The notes: generated from the sequence alone by a model not told the origin. A stretch of 29,428 bases of DNA from DATKGX01 sp035510555 (GCA_035510555.1 DATKGX010000003.1:1-29428), one strand, 5' to 3'; positions 7,586 through 14,918 are shown, counted from the stretch's first letter. A program made the numbers and translations.

Positions 7586-8605
7586 TTATTTTCGGGCGAT
7601 ACTTCTTTTATAAAGCTCTATATTCTCAAGCGCCACTCCGGTTCCCCTAACGACACATAAAAGCGCATCTTCAGCGATGTGACATGGAACACCGGTAACT
7701 TTGGTCATCAACTTATCAAAATTTATCAAAAGTGATGTCCCTCCCGACATTACTACCCCCTTGTCAATAATATCGCTGGCCAACTCCGGCGGCGTTTGCT
7801 CCATAACGCCTTTTACCGCCGAGATAATATCAATAAGCACCGGATAGATAGCTTCATTAATTTGCCCTTCATTTAGCTCAACCGTTCTTGGTAAACCGGT
7901 AATCGAATCCCGACCCCGAAGTTCTTTTTTTAACTGGTCGGAAACCTTTTTGTCGTCCAATAAGGCATTGCCCATCTCGATTTTTATCTCTTCTGCAGTT
8001 CTTTCCCCAATCAATAAGTTGAACTTTTTCTTGGTATAGCTGGCGATTGCCTCGTCTATTTTGTTTCCGCCAACCCGGACAGAATTGTGCACGACCACTC
8101 CTCCCAAAGAAATAACCGCGGCCTCAGTTGAACCTCCACCGATATCCACCACCATGTGTCCTGCCGGTTGGGCAATTGGCACTTTCGCCCCAATTGCGGC
8201 CGCCAATGGCTCCTCGATTAGATAAGCCACCTTTGCTCCGGCCGCCATGGTCGCGTCCAAAACCGCCCGTCTTTCCACTTGAGTGACGCCGGACGGAATA
8301 CAAACCATAACTTCGGGTTTAAAAAAGCGCGACTTACCGGCCGCTTTATCAATAAAGTAAGAAAGCATGGCTTCGGTAATAGTATAGTCAGCGATAACTC
8401 CATCGCGCAGAGGCCTTAAAGCCATGATGTTTCCGGGGGTACGGCCAAGCATTTCCTTAGCCTCTTTACCAACGGCAACCACGCGATTGTCCTCAACTGT
8501 TACCGCGACAACGGTTGGTTCGTTAAGCACAATTCCCTCTCCGGCCACGTAAACTAAAGTATTAGCGGTACCAAGATCGATGCCGATGCGTTTAGAAAGC
8601 GCCAT
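7586..8605 (-). CDS. mreB: Rod-shape determining actin homolog MreB
   Basis: 339 residues, the normal length. MreB polymerises under the inner membrane and directs lateral wall synthesis. The actin-fold ATPase motifs are clear: phosphate-1 GIDLGTANTLVYV (about 7-19), NEPTVVAV, the connect-1 region with EEPLAAAIGA, phosphate-2 VVDIGGGSTEAAVISLGG (about 158-175) and the adenosine motif SGGTSLLINF (about 288-297). No mreC or mreD lies next to it; the neighbours are a glycosyltransferase and a divergently transcribed PEGA protein. Unlike many genes here it has a leader: TTGATA (8652-8657) with GATACA 17 bp on, and an SD-like AAAGGTGA (complement of 8618-8625) 12 nt before the ATG. Confidence 0.97.
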   Translation of the reverse strand: MALSKRIGIDLGTANTLVYVAGEGIVLNEPTVVAVTVEDNRVVAVGKEAKEMLGRTPGNIMALRPLRDGVIADYTITEAMLSYFIDKAAGKSRFFKPEVMVCIPSGVTQVERRAVLDATMAAGAKVAYLIEEPLAAAIGAKVPIAQPAGHMVVDIGGGSTEAAVISLGGVVVHNSVRVGGNKIDEAIASYTKKKFNLLIGERTAEEIKIEMGNALLDDKKVSDQLKKELRGRDSITGLPRTVELNEGQINEAIYPVLIDIISAVKGVMEQTPPELASDIIDKGVVMSGGTSLLINFDKLMTKVTGVPCHIAEDALLCVVRGTGVALENIELYKRSIARK

Positions 8606-8708
8606 AAAAATTAAAAGTCACCTTTTACTGTATCGAAATATATACTTAACCTATCAAAATCCCATGACAGCTTCGGGCTTTTTTGATTATAGAACTCCTT
8701 TGTAGTTC

Positions 8709-8738
8709 TTGCAAGAGTTATTGTTGGGGATGTATAAT
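8709..8738 (+). promoter_or_regulatory. Promoter of the PEGA protein gene
   Basis: TTGCAA (8709-8714), 18-bp spacer, perfect TATAAT (8733-8738), then 12 nt to the ATG at 8751. Transcription would begin about 5 nt before the start codon. This argues against the upstream in-frame TTG at 8709, which lies in the -35 box. Confidence 0.7.
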
Positions 8739-8750
8739 GCAAATTGCGCT

Positions 8751-9956
8751 ATGAAGAAATTAATAATTCCCCTGCTCATCTTTTTATTTTTAATTATTGG
8801 GACAGTCGTCGTTGTCCTGCTTGGCCGCGGTTACGGCTTAAATCTTAACGGCAACGGCTCAATTCTATCGGGAACCGGCCTATTGGTAGCTACAAGCTCT
8901 CCTGACGGCGCACAGGTAATTATTAACGGCCATTTGACAACTGCTACCGACAACACCATCAACCTTGCTCCGGGAGACTATGACGTTAAAATTTTTAAAG
9001 AGGGCTACTTCCCTTGGGAAAAGCAAATTACCGTCAAAAAAGAGGTTGTCAGTAAAGCCGACGCACTCCTTTTCCCCACCGCACCGCAACTTGCCAGCAT
9101 CACCAATGTTGGAATTTTAAATCCGGTGATTGATCCAAGCCTGACCAAAATTGCTTATGTCGTCGCTTCCCAATCGGCAGTTAAAAACGGTGTCTACGTC
9201 TTAGATATGAGCGTGCGGCCAATTTTGACTTTGCAAAACGCCTCTTCACAAATTGCCCAAGATATTCCCAACGCTTTTTCACTGGCCACTTTTACCTGGT
9301 CCCCAGACAGCGCCCAAATTTTAGCCACCATCAGCAAAGAAAATACTTCCACAAAGTATCTCTTGGATACAAACACGCTTAACCAAAGTCCTCAAGACGT
9401 GACCGAAACCATCGACTCGGTAAACAACTCTTGGCAAAAGATTAAAAATGATAAAGACATTGCTCAATTAAACAGCCTTCCGAAAAACTTGAGAACGGTT
9501 GTAGCCAGTGACTTTGATATCCTGCAGTGGTCGGCGGACGAAACAAAAATTTTATATCAAGCTTCAGAGTCGGCGACAATTCCCTTGATCATTGAACCGG
9601 CGCTAATCGGCACCGATTCGACGCCACAAATCAGGACCATCAATAAAGGCGAGATCTATGTTTATGATATTAAAGAAGACCGGAATTATTTGATTTTATC
9701 CGGCCTGCCAACCGGACATTTTGATAACGGAGAATTACCGATTATGTGGTATCCGGATTCAAAACACTTGGTTTATGTGCACGACGGCCATATTGACATG
9801 ATGGAATATGACGCCAAGAACCAAACCACGGTTTACGCCGGACCGTTTGTCGACGATTATGTCTTCCCGTGGCCCGACGCCACTAAACTAGTGATTCTGA
9901 CCAATTTAGGCAATCCCAATATCTCCCCCAACCTCTACACGATTGGATTAAAATAA
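8751..9956 (+). CDS. Membrane-anchored PEGA / TolB-like propeller protein
   Basis: 401 residues from the ATG at 8751 (MKKLIIPLLIF). An N-terminal hydrophobic segment (about 4-25) anchors it, with the rest outside. Residues about 45-110 form a PEGA domain: LLVATSSPDGAQVIINGH followed by LAPGDYDVKIFKEGYFPW, the typical short surface beta-sandwich. The remainder (about 115-401) has TolB/WD40-like propeller blades marked by repeated pieces such as FTWSPDSAQIL, LQWSADETKILY and IMWYPDSKHLVY. Such proteins are found in envelopes; the ligand is unknown. It is divergent from mreB and followed by a heptad array that begins in its stop codon. Confidence 0.85.
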   Translation: MKKLIIPLLIFLFLIIGTVVVVLLGRGYGLNLNGNGSILSGTGLLVATSSPDGAQVIINGHLTTATDNTINLAPGDYDVKIFKEGYFPWEKQITVKKEVVSKADALLFPTAPQLASITNVGILNPVIDPSLTKIAYVVASQSAVKNGVYVLDMSVRPILTLQNASSQIAQDIPNAFSLATFTWSPDSAQILATISKENTSTKYLLDTNTLNQSPQDVTETIDSVNNSWQKIKNDKDIAQLNSLPKNLRTVVASDFDILQWSADETKILYQASESATIPLIIEPALIGTDSTPQIRTINKGEIYVYDIKEDRNYLILSGLPTGHFDNGELPIMWYPDSKHLVYVHDGHIDMMEYDAKNQTTVYAGPFVDDYVFPWPDATKLVILTNLGNPNISPNLYTIGLK

Positions 9957-10229
9957 ATTTCTAATTTCTAATTCTTAATTTCTAATCACGTCCCAATTCT
10001 CCAATTTGCCAACATGCAGCCGAATGCATGAAAGATTTTGGTGAATGCGTCAGGGGAATTCCTCGCAAACTTGTCGAGGAAGGGGTGAAATTACCCGACA
10101 AATGAACGAAATCTTGAAAACATGAGGCAAGACTTGGCAAGAGTTTTGGGCGGCTTTTGCGGAAAAAGACGCAAAGAGCTTGCGAGCATCATCTGCAACG
10201 CGTGATTACCGACCAGAGACAGGACCCCG
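9956..10229. repeat. Composite noncoding element, copy A
   Basis: It opens with five 7-bp units (consensus AATTTCT, 9956-9990), continues with a purine-rich body and ends around GACCAGAGACAGGAC (10211-10225). The body contains a 7-bp stem TTCCTCG/CGAGGAA (10059-10081), GGGT/ACCC just after it, and a perfect CCCGAA/TTCGGG stem at 10226-10242 that overlaps the sortase stop codon. The last 51 nt (10179-10229) align well with 28357-28406 (copy B), and shorter matches such as GTGAAT and GTCAG-GG occur in the same order further left. No reading frame is credible here. The coding strand, if any, is unknown. Confidence 0.7.
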
Positions 10230-10232
10230 AAC

Positions 10233-10970
10233 CTACTTCGGGCTAGCAAATACCAACAATCGTTGCAGAGTGGTGCCGGGAGGCCAGCAGGTTTGCAAAA
10301 TTAATTGTTGCTTATCTTGATTTTGACTGTTGACCAGATACGAAATATCGGAAGGATTGACAATTTTTGATCCAGTTACAATATAGTTGTACCGCTTATT
10401 TTGGTAAAAAATGACTACCTCGTCCCCTTTTGCTAAGTCTTTGAGGAGGTAAAACACCGCATTATAACGTCCGACATCCCAAAAATTGTCGGTTGAGTGC
10501 GCAAACAAATAAACATTGCCATTCATGCCCGGGAAAACTGTTCCGGCGGCGTGCGCCACGCCTTGCATCAAAATTGGCAAAAACGCATTTTGATTGCTTG
10601 GGTCAACATTGGGGAAAATTTTGGCGCTGGCACCGATTTTGGGAATTAAAATGGAAAAATCCGTGTCTTGTGGAACAAGAATTTGCTCCTTGGGCCCGGC
10701 TAGCACATCGGCAAAACTAGCAGTTCCGCCGGAAGTTGGTTGGTTTTGCCGCCCTTGGCGAGCCTCGCCTTCGGCGGGAACGTGAGCTTTTGGCAGTTGC
10801 ACATTTTGACTGACAACATAATGCACTCCCCTCGCCTGAACCATGTGATAAGCCACTTCATAATATAACGCCGGCCCAAAAGTGGCTAAAATACCGAAAA
10901 TCGCAAACAGCACTAAAAAATTCCCGATAGTTCTAAGAATCAGAAAGCGGATGGCGTCGGAATGTTTCAT
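10233..10970 (-). CDS. Sortase family transpeptidase
   Basis: 245 residues from the ATG at 10970; an in-frame GTG at 10985 would add five. Sortases cut a sorting signal on a secreted protein and join it to the wall or to another protein. Seen: an N-terminal membrane anchor (about 10-38), a linker, then the sortase barrel with GVAHAAGTVFPGMNGNVYLFAHS, where His158 should be catalytic, LILQTCWPPGTTLQR with Cys228 as nucleophile and Arg237. This His-Cys-Arg set is complete. The class is uncertain; the layout resembles class D/E enzymes. The linker (about 64-75, AEGEARQGR) is encoded by a GC-rich palindrome. It lies 28 nt after tRNA-Arg on the same strand, and its stop codon lies inside a hairpin at the edge of element A. 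No LPxTG substrate is evident in the window. Confidence 0.9.
   Translation of the reverse strand: MKHSDAIRFLILRTIGNFLVLFAIFGILATFGPALYYEVAYHMVQARGVHYVVSQNVQLPKAHVPAEGEARQGRQNQPTSGGTASFADVLAGPKEQILVPQDTDFSILIPKIGASAKIFPNVDPSNQNAFLPILMQGVAHAAGTVFPGMNGNVYLFAHSTDNFWDVGRYNAVFYLLKDLAKGDEVVIFYQNKRYNYIVTGSKIVNPSDISYLVNSQNQDKQQLILQTCWPPGTTLQRLLVFASPK
10749..10777. repeat. GC-rich palindrome inside the sortase gene
   Basis: Outer stem CCGCC/GGCGG and inner stem GGCGA/TCGCC around a 3-nt loop, separated by a symmetric 3x3 internal loop: 10 pairs in 29 nt. It falls in the linker between the membrane anchor and the catalytic domain and is much more GC-rich than the rest of the gene. Confidence 0.65.
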
Positions 10971-10998
10971 AAATTCACGGCTCACAATCTAGAACTTG

Positions 10999-11070
10999 TG
11001 TCCCCGGCGGGAATCGAACCTGCATCAATCGCTTAGGACGCGACTACTCTATCCATTGAGCTACGGGGAC
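10999..11070 (-). tRNA. tRNA-Arg (anticodon CCU)
   Basis: 72 nt including the discriminator A, no encoded CCA. Acceptor GTCCCCG/CGGGGAC pairs over 7 bp. D-arm GCTC/GAGT with loop AATGGATA. Anticodon stem GTCGC/GCGAT with loop GTCCTAA gives CCT (reads AGG). T-arm GCAGG/CCCGC with loop TTCGATT has one A-C mismatch in the stem. It lies between the HTH/LAGLIDADG-like gene (13 nt upstream) and the sortase gene, all on one strand. Confidence 0.93.
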
Positions 11071-11083
11071 GCTATTTGTAAGT

Positions 11084-11728
11084 TTACTTTAAATTAGCTT
11101 TACTTTCAACCAAGCTCGAAAAAACTTTATTTACCGCTTGTATTTTTTTTAATAGATCTCCACCCTTAGAAACCCTAACTCTACACATACCAAATTCAAG
11201 CTTACCTTTTTTCTTTCCAGCTAGAACGCTAACGTGTTGAAATTGTTCCTTTGGCAGATTAACTACCTTTGACCAGAAATTTAAACATTTTTTTGCATCC
11301 ATATCCTCATATATTCTGATACTTACCCTTAATTGTTCGTTTTGAATGTTAAAAATTTCTCTTAGTCCGCCGACAAACACTTTTATTAAGTTTGGATCCG
11401 TATTTGTTAGCATAAAGTCTTTCTTATTTCCCTCTGCCCAGTAAAGCGCGGACATAAAAAGTATTTTTTCTTTTTTCGAAATATCTTTTAGGAGTATTTT
11501 TGCTTCTCTAAATGCCTTTTCCTCCTTCAAGCTCTTTATTCTTTTACTTCCGCCTCTTTTGATACGCCAACTATCTATAAACTCCGGTAAGATCGGGATT
11601 TTCCCTGCGTGATAAAATACCGTGGTCTTAGCTATTTTAAGTTTTGAACAAATTTCCGGGATCGTATGACCTCTTGCTCTTAAATATTGAATTTCTTTTA
11701 TCTTTGCCCTGCTTAATCTTTGACTCAT
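11084..11728 (-). CDS. HTH protein with divergent LAGLIDADG-like domain
   Basis: 214 residues. Residues about 1-45 form a resolvase/sigma-type helix-turn-helix (RAKIKEIQYLRARGHTIPEI then CSKLKIAKTTVFYH). From about residue 88 the pattern MSALYWAEGNKKDF, TNTDPNLIKVFVGGLREIFN, RIYEDMDAKKCLNFWSKVV and a closing FGMCRVRV resembles divergent single-motif LAGLIDADG proteins; ALYWAEG would be the LAGLIDADG helix with Glu as the acidic residue. Such proteins may be homing endonucleases or DNA-binding regulators that descend from them (WhiA being a known example of the latter). It sits between two tRNA genes and is more AT-rich than its neighbours, hinting at transfer. The start is supported by TTGACA-17-TAAGAT ending 6 nt before the ATG. 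Confidence 0.65.
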   Translation of the reverse strand: MSQRLSRAKIKEIQYLRARGHTIPEICSKLKIAKTTVFYHAGKIPILPEFIDSWRIKRGGSKRIKSLKEEKAFREAKILLKDISKKEKILFMSALYWAEGNKKDFMLTNTDPNLIKVFVGGLREIFNIQNEQLRVSIRIYEDMDAKKCLNFWSKVVNLPKEQFQHVSVLAGKKKGKLEFGMCRVRVSKGGDLLKKIQAVNKVFSSLVESKANLK

Positions 11729-11758
11729 AATTTAATCTTATTTAATTAGAATTAAATT
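11729..11758. promoter_or_regulatory. Inverted repeat at the promoter of the HTH gene
   Basis: AATTTAAT (11729-11736) and ATTAAATT (11751-11758) are perfect inverted arms 14 bp apart. They lie between the -35 box and the start codon of the HTH gene, a natural place for an autoregulatory operator. Confidence 0.45.
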
Positions 11759-11763
11759 GTCAA
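11735..11763 (-). promoter_or_regulatory. Promoter of the HTH/LAGLIDADG-like gene
   Basis: On the minus strand: TTGACA (11763-11758), 17-bp spacer, TAAGAT (11740-11735), 6 nt, ATG at 11728. The -35 is a perfect match. The transcript should be leaderless. Confidence 0.7.
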
Positions 11764-11839
11764 TCTAGAACAATCTCGCTTTATCTAAATGAGTATGTTG
11801 TATTTTAGCACAACTTGAATTAGAATTGAAAAACTACTC

Positions 11840-11926
11840 CTAACAAATTCTGCAAGAATTTGAAGAGGAGAAGCCAATGAAAAGCCGAAATCCGAAGGAT
11901 AAAGGCGCAAAATTGAGCTTTGATGA
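11840..11926. repeat. Shorter related element (copy C) joined to tRNA-Pro
   Basis: It starts with a perfect 8-bp stem CAAATTCT/AGAATTTG with loop GCA (11844-11862), continues purine-rich and ends GAGCTTTGATGA directly against the first base of tRNA-Pro. AGGATAAA, GGCG and a GAT-GAC-GGAG ending occur in the same order as in copy B, but the match is weaker than between A and B. A 103-codon minus-strand frame across it is a by-product. Confidence 0.5.
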
Positions 11927-11998
11927 CGGAGTGTAGTGAATCGGCATCACGCTGCGTTCGGGACGCAGAAATAGAGGGTTCAATTCCCTCCACTCCGA
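11927..11998 (+). tRNA. tRNA-Pro (anticodon CGG)
   Basis: 72 nt including discriminator A, no encoded CCA. Acceptor CGGAGTG/CACTCCG, the C1-G72 start usual for bacterial tRNA-Pro. D-arm GTGA/TCAC with loop ATCGGCA. Anticodon stem CTGCG/CGCAG with loop TTCGGGA gives CGG (reads CCG). Variable AAATA. T-arm GAGGG/CCCTC with loop TTCAATT. All stems pair perfectly. Confidence 0.95.
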
Positions 11999-12003
11999 CA
12001 AAC

Positions 12004-12033
12004 TTGCCAATTCTTTTGCAATCTGTTTATAAT
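12004..12033 (+). promoter_or_regulatory. Promoter of the 12039 gene
   Basis: TTGCCA (12004-12009), 18-bp spacer, TATAAT (12028-12033), then only 5 nt to the ATG at 12039. The first transcribed base should fall at or inside the start codon. It begins 6 nt after the tRNA-Pro gene. Confidence 0.75.
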
Positions 12034-12038
12034 AAACT

Positions 12039-12860
12039 ATGGCAGAACCACCAAAAGATCTTCCCCCAAAACAATCGGATGCAGGAAGAGAAATTTTAAA
12101 TAAACCACCAACTCCCAAACCAGAGCCAGACATTCCTGGCTTTTTGGCCACGAGGGAAAGAATGCGCGCTGCAAATCAACAAGTAATTGAAAAAGCGCAT
12201 GAAGCGATACCTCCCGCTTTCCAAGAGATAGAAAACCTTATCGCTAACCCAACTGAAAACCTCGATGTAGCCACTCAAGAAAGAAGAATAAAGTTAATTG
12301 TGTCAACTAATGAGATAGTCAGAAAAACCCCCTTAGAACTGTTAAGCTTAACCGAAAGCAAACAAGCATTACCCCTAAACAGAGAGCTTTGGAGAGAAGC
12401 AACAGCTCTTTTGATGGGAAATAAATATGATTCCTGCGATGTAACAACCTCAAACGGAGACCTGTTGCAAATAAAAGGCTCTAAGTTGGCACAAAAGGTT
12501 GAGTTTGCTCCGAAGGAAACCGATTTAGCCATCATACTAGCAAGAACTGTCAGAAAACCAAAAGTAATTGGAGATTCCATCTATCCCGTTGAGCATGTAA
12601 CTATCTCTACAATCTTCGTAGCGCCAAAAAGATCTGTTTTGTTAGCTGTAATTTTCTCAGAACAGATTCTTCCGCCCAATAGCAAAGGCGAAGGGGTAAG
12701 AGAACCGATCAACTCAGCCACCTCTCCTTCTATCAAAAAAACAGAAATGAATGCGCATGCCATCAATAATGTTCTGACGGCTTTAAGAAACAGACAACTT
12801 GTCGAATATCCGGATGGAACTACGCAAACAAATCCGGCAAGAGAAAAACCAGGCGCATAG
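12039..12860 (+). CDS. Hypothetical soluble protein
   Basis: 273 residues, no signal peptide or membrane segment. The first 35 residues are proline-rich and probably disordered, and so are the last 20. Between them lies a mixed domain: a helical part (about 40-110) and then strands with SNGDLLQIKGSK, VEHVTISTIFVAPKRSVLLAVIF, and a final helix HAINNVLTALRNRQLVEY. I do not recognise a family. The start is well supported by a consensus promoter 5 nt upstream. It is the first of three consecutive unrecognised genes, each with its own promoter-like sequence, downstream of tRNA-Pro. Confidence 0.8.
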   Translation: MAEPPKDLPPKQSDAGREILNKPPTPKPEPDIPGFLATRERMRAANQQVIEKAHEAIPPAFQEIENLIANPTENLDVATQERRIKLIVSTNEIVRKTPLELLSLTESKQALPLNRELWREATALLMGNKYDSCDVTTSNGDLLQIKGSKLAQKVEFAPKETDLAIILARTVRKPKVIGDSIYPVEHVTISTIFVAPKRSVLLAVIFSEQILPPNSKGEGVREPINSATSPSIKKTEMNAHAINNVLTALRNRQLVEYPDGTTQTNPAREKPGA

Positions 12861-12862
12861 CT

Positions 12863-12891
12863 TGCAAAATAAATTTTGAACTGCTTTAATT
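12863..12891 (+). promoter_or_regulatory. Promoter of the 12900 gene
   Basis: TTGCAA (12863-12868), 17-bp spacer, TTTAAT (12886-12891), then 8 nt to the start codon. There is no SD. Confidence 0.5.
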
Positions 12892-12899
12892 AACTTAAT

Positions 12900-13412
12900 A
12901 TGACAAACCTATCAGCAGCTGAATTACCTTTGTCCGGAACCAGAATGGGCGAGATACCTCACGCACCAGCTGCTCCTCGACCATTACCAAAAAGGGTGGC
13001 TGATCAATTAGCTGCTGAAAAAGCATACGATGCCAAAGTAGATGCATTTACGGCAGGCCTTGCAAAGATAAGTGGCGAGAAACCGACAAGCGATGAGGCG
13101 AATACTAACGTTGCTGAAGTTGCTCCGCCAACGGAATCACTTCAATCTGCCCAAGCTGAAAAACCGGCGCTTGAGCCAACGGAAGAAGCAATGGTCGAGT
13201 TAGGATTGAGCATAAAGTCAACAGATAAAAAACCAACAGCTTTGTCGGGCACAAAGACTAATGATGAGAGAACCAGCGATAGCCGCATTAGAGATTTAGG
13301 TAAAAGCGTAAGAGAAGACTTAGCAAACGAACCTACTAACCTTAGTATGTGGAAAAGAATAAGAAGAATGATTCCGGGCTCTAGTAAGGAAAAATCCGCG
13401 CAAGCAAAATAA
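12900..13412 (+). CDS. Hypothetical low-complexity protein
   Basis: 170 residues rich in Ala, Pro, Glu, Lys and Ser, with no hydrophobic segment; mostly disordered by eye. The only part that looks ordered is a basic amphipathic stretch near the C-terminus (LSMWKRIRRMIPG). It ends KEKSAQAK; the next gene ends GIKVGQAK, and the two share 13 identical bases around their stop codons. No family recognised. It is a believable gene because of its promoter, its length and the absence of a better frame. Confidence 0.65.
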   Translation: MTNLSAAELPLSGTRMGEIPHAPAAPRPLPKRVADQLAAEKAYDAKVDAFTAGLAKISGEKPTSDEANTNVAEVAPPTESLQSAQAEKPALEPTEEAMVELGLSIKSTDKKPTALSGTKTNDERTSDSRIRDLGKSVREDLANEPTNLSMWKRIRRMIPGSSKEKSAQAK

Positions 13413-13465
13413 TCCTCAAAAAAACTTGCAATTAATCTTATAATATGGTTTAATATAGGATGCAT

Positions 13466-14107
13466 ATGGCAGAAGTAATTAAATCAATAGATGATTCTAC
13501 AGGACTATTATCTTTTTTAGCCGACAGGTCGGGTCTTAACCCCGAGGGGCAAAAAGCATTACGCATAAGGTTTATAGATTTTGATCAGAGAGCCGCAAGA
13601 CTTGAAACGACAAGACCGTTTGAGTTGCCAAAACCTTTTGACCCCGACGCAAATATTTTGGGCAAAGATTCACCCAATCTCCCACTGACCAGAGAACAAA
13701 CTGGCCGCTGGTTTTCTGCGACTTGGAAAGCAACAAGAAAGTCAAGACCTTTTGAAGCGAAAAAAACGGCAGCAAGAGCCGCGGAAGTAGCAAGAAGAGC
13801 AACAGAGAAAGCTGCGGAAGAAGCCGCAAAAGAGGCTGCAGAAACAGCAAAAATAGTTGCACTATTTGAAAGATCTATTGCCATTTCTCCCCGCCCCGAT
13901 TTAACCGGCGATGAAACTGAATTACCGTTAACTCTAATAGTGGCAGAAAAAGACGAATGCGTAACAGAGGTTAAAGAGTGGCCGCCAAAAAACGAGATAT
14001 TGAGGTCGATAACAGCGTCAATCGCCCGCGGCGAGCAACCCGAACCCACCCCAATAAAACCCACTCCCCGAAGAATTTTGGGAATTAAAGTCGGACAAGC
14101 AAAATAA
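13466..14107 (+). CDS. Hypothetical protein with Ala/Glu-rich helix
   Basis: 213 residues from the ATG at 13466; an ATG two codons earlier (13460) is possible but lies only 3 nt after the -10-like TAATAT (13451-13456), so the second is preferred. N-terminal mixed region, then a long charged helix (about 95-135: AAEVARRATEKAAEEAAKEA) likely to form a coiled coil or single alpha-helix, then a beta-type segment (LPLTLIVAEKDECVTEVKEW) and a Pro-rich basic tail ending GQAK. No signal peptide, no membrane segment, no family recognised. Confidence 0.7.
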   Translation: MAEVIKSIDDSTGLLSFLADRSGLNPEGQKALRIRFIDFDQRAARLETTRPFELPKPFDPDANILGKDSPNLPLTREQTGRWFSATWKATRKSRPFEAKKTAARAAEVARRATEKAAEEAAKEAAETAKIVALFERSIAISPRPDLTGDETELPLTLIVAEKDECVTEVKEWPPKNEILRSITASIARGEQPEPTPIKPTPRRILGIKVGQAK

Positions 14108-14149
14108 TTTAGACCAGTCCCCATTTTGCTACTTTACAAACATTTTCGC

Positions 14150-14178
14150 TTGCAAACGAATACAACTTATGTCATGAT
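14150..14178 (+). promoter_or_regulatory. Promoter of the DsbA-VKOR operon
   Basis: TTGCAA (14150-14155), 17-bp spacer, CATGAT (14173-14178), then 8 nt to a GTG start at 14187. The -10 is a weaker match than at other sites; TGATAT at 14175 is an alternative. Confidence 0.4.
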
Positions 14179-14186
14179 ATTTTTCT

Positions 14187-14918
14187 GTGGACGAACACAA
14201 ACTAACTAAAAAAGAGAAAAAAGAATTAAGGAAGCTTGAGTGGCAAGAAAAAGCTAAGATTGAGCAAAGAAACGCCAAAATTAAGCAATTTTCAATTTGG
14301 GGCGGCGTGGCCTTAATATTTCTAGTTGTGATTGGCGTACTGATTGCTGCCGTCTCCAATCCTTCATCTTCAACGCAAAACATTACCATAGCGCCGGTTT
14401 CCGCCCGGGATATTTCGACCGGCAACCCAAAAGCCAAAGTGACGCTAGTTGAATACGCCGATTTCCAGTGCCCAGCCTGTGCCGCCTATCATCCGGTTGT
14501 TAATCAGCTTCTTGATGCTTACAAAAACAAGATTTTTTATGTTTACCGCATATTTCCGCTGGAACAAGCTCACCCAAATGCCCTTGTTTCCGCCCAAGCC
14601 GCGTACGCGGCCTACCAACAAGGCGCTTTTTTTAGCTACGGCGACCTGCTTTTTACCAAACAAACCGATTGGGCAGATTTAGCTGATCCAAGAAACACAT
14701 TCATCAGCTATGCCCAAACTTTAAAACTGAATGTCAGTAAATTTACCGCCGATATGAATTCTTCCGACACCCAAAAATACGTTAAGGATTCGGAGAATGA
14801 AGCTTTAAATGAGGGAATAAACCAAACTCCCAGCTTTTTTATCAACGGTAAGCTCATCCAAAATCCAACGAACTTAGACGATTTTAAGAAATTAATCAAT
14901 GCAGCGCTTTCTAAATAA
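14187..14918 (+). CDS. Membrane-anchored DsbA-like thiol oxidoreductase
   Basis: 243 residues from a GTG. A highly charged cytoplasmic N-terminus (about 1-34), one membrane segment (about 36-55), then an extracytoplasmic thioredoxin-fold domain of the DsbA/Thioredoxin_4 type. The active site is CPAC in EYADFQCPACAAYHP (about 91-105), and the cis-proline loop TPSFFING lies near the C-terminus (about 213-220). It should pass disulfides to secreted proteins and be re-oxidised by the VKOR encoded by the next gene, whose start overlaps its end by 20 nt. The GTG is favoured because the promoter-like sequence ends 8 nt before it. Confidence 0.92.
   Translation: MDEHKLTKKEKKELRKLEWQEKAKIEQRNAKIKQFSIWGGVALIFLVVIGVLIAAVSNPSSSTQNITIAPVSARDISTGNPKAKVTLVEYADFQCPACAAYHPVVNQLLDAYKNKIFYVYRIFPLEQAHPNALVSAQAAYAAYQQGAFFSYGDLLFTKQTDWADLADPRNTFISYAQTLKLNVSKFTADMNSSDTQKYVKDSENEALNEGINQTPSFFINGKLIQNPTNLDDFKKLINAALSK

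Noticed and set aside
8709..8750. TTG at 8709 as start of the PEGA protein
   Set aside because: That TTG is part of the -35 box, and the -10 lies between it and the ATG at 8751.
9956..10232. A protein gene in element A
   Set aside because: No frame of useful length, and the sequence is rich in stems and matches copy B at RNA/DNA level.
11840..12151. A 103-codon minus-strand reading frame across element C, tRNA-Pro and the start of the 12039 gene
   Set aside because: It runs through a well-formed tRNA and a strong plus-strand promoter; its protein has no coherent domain. It is a by-product of the repeat element.
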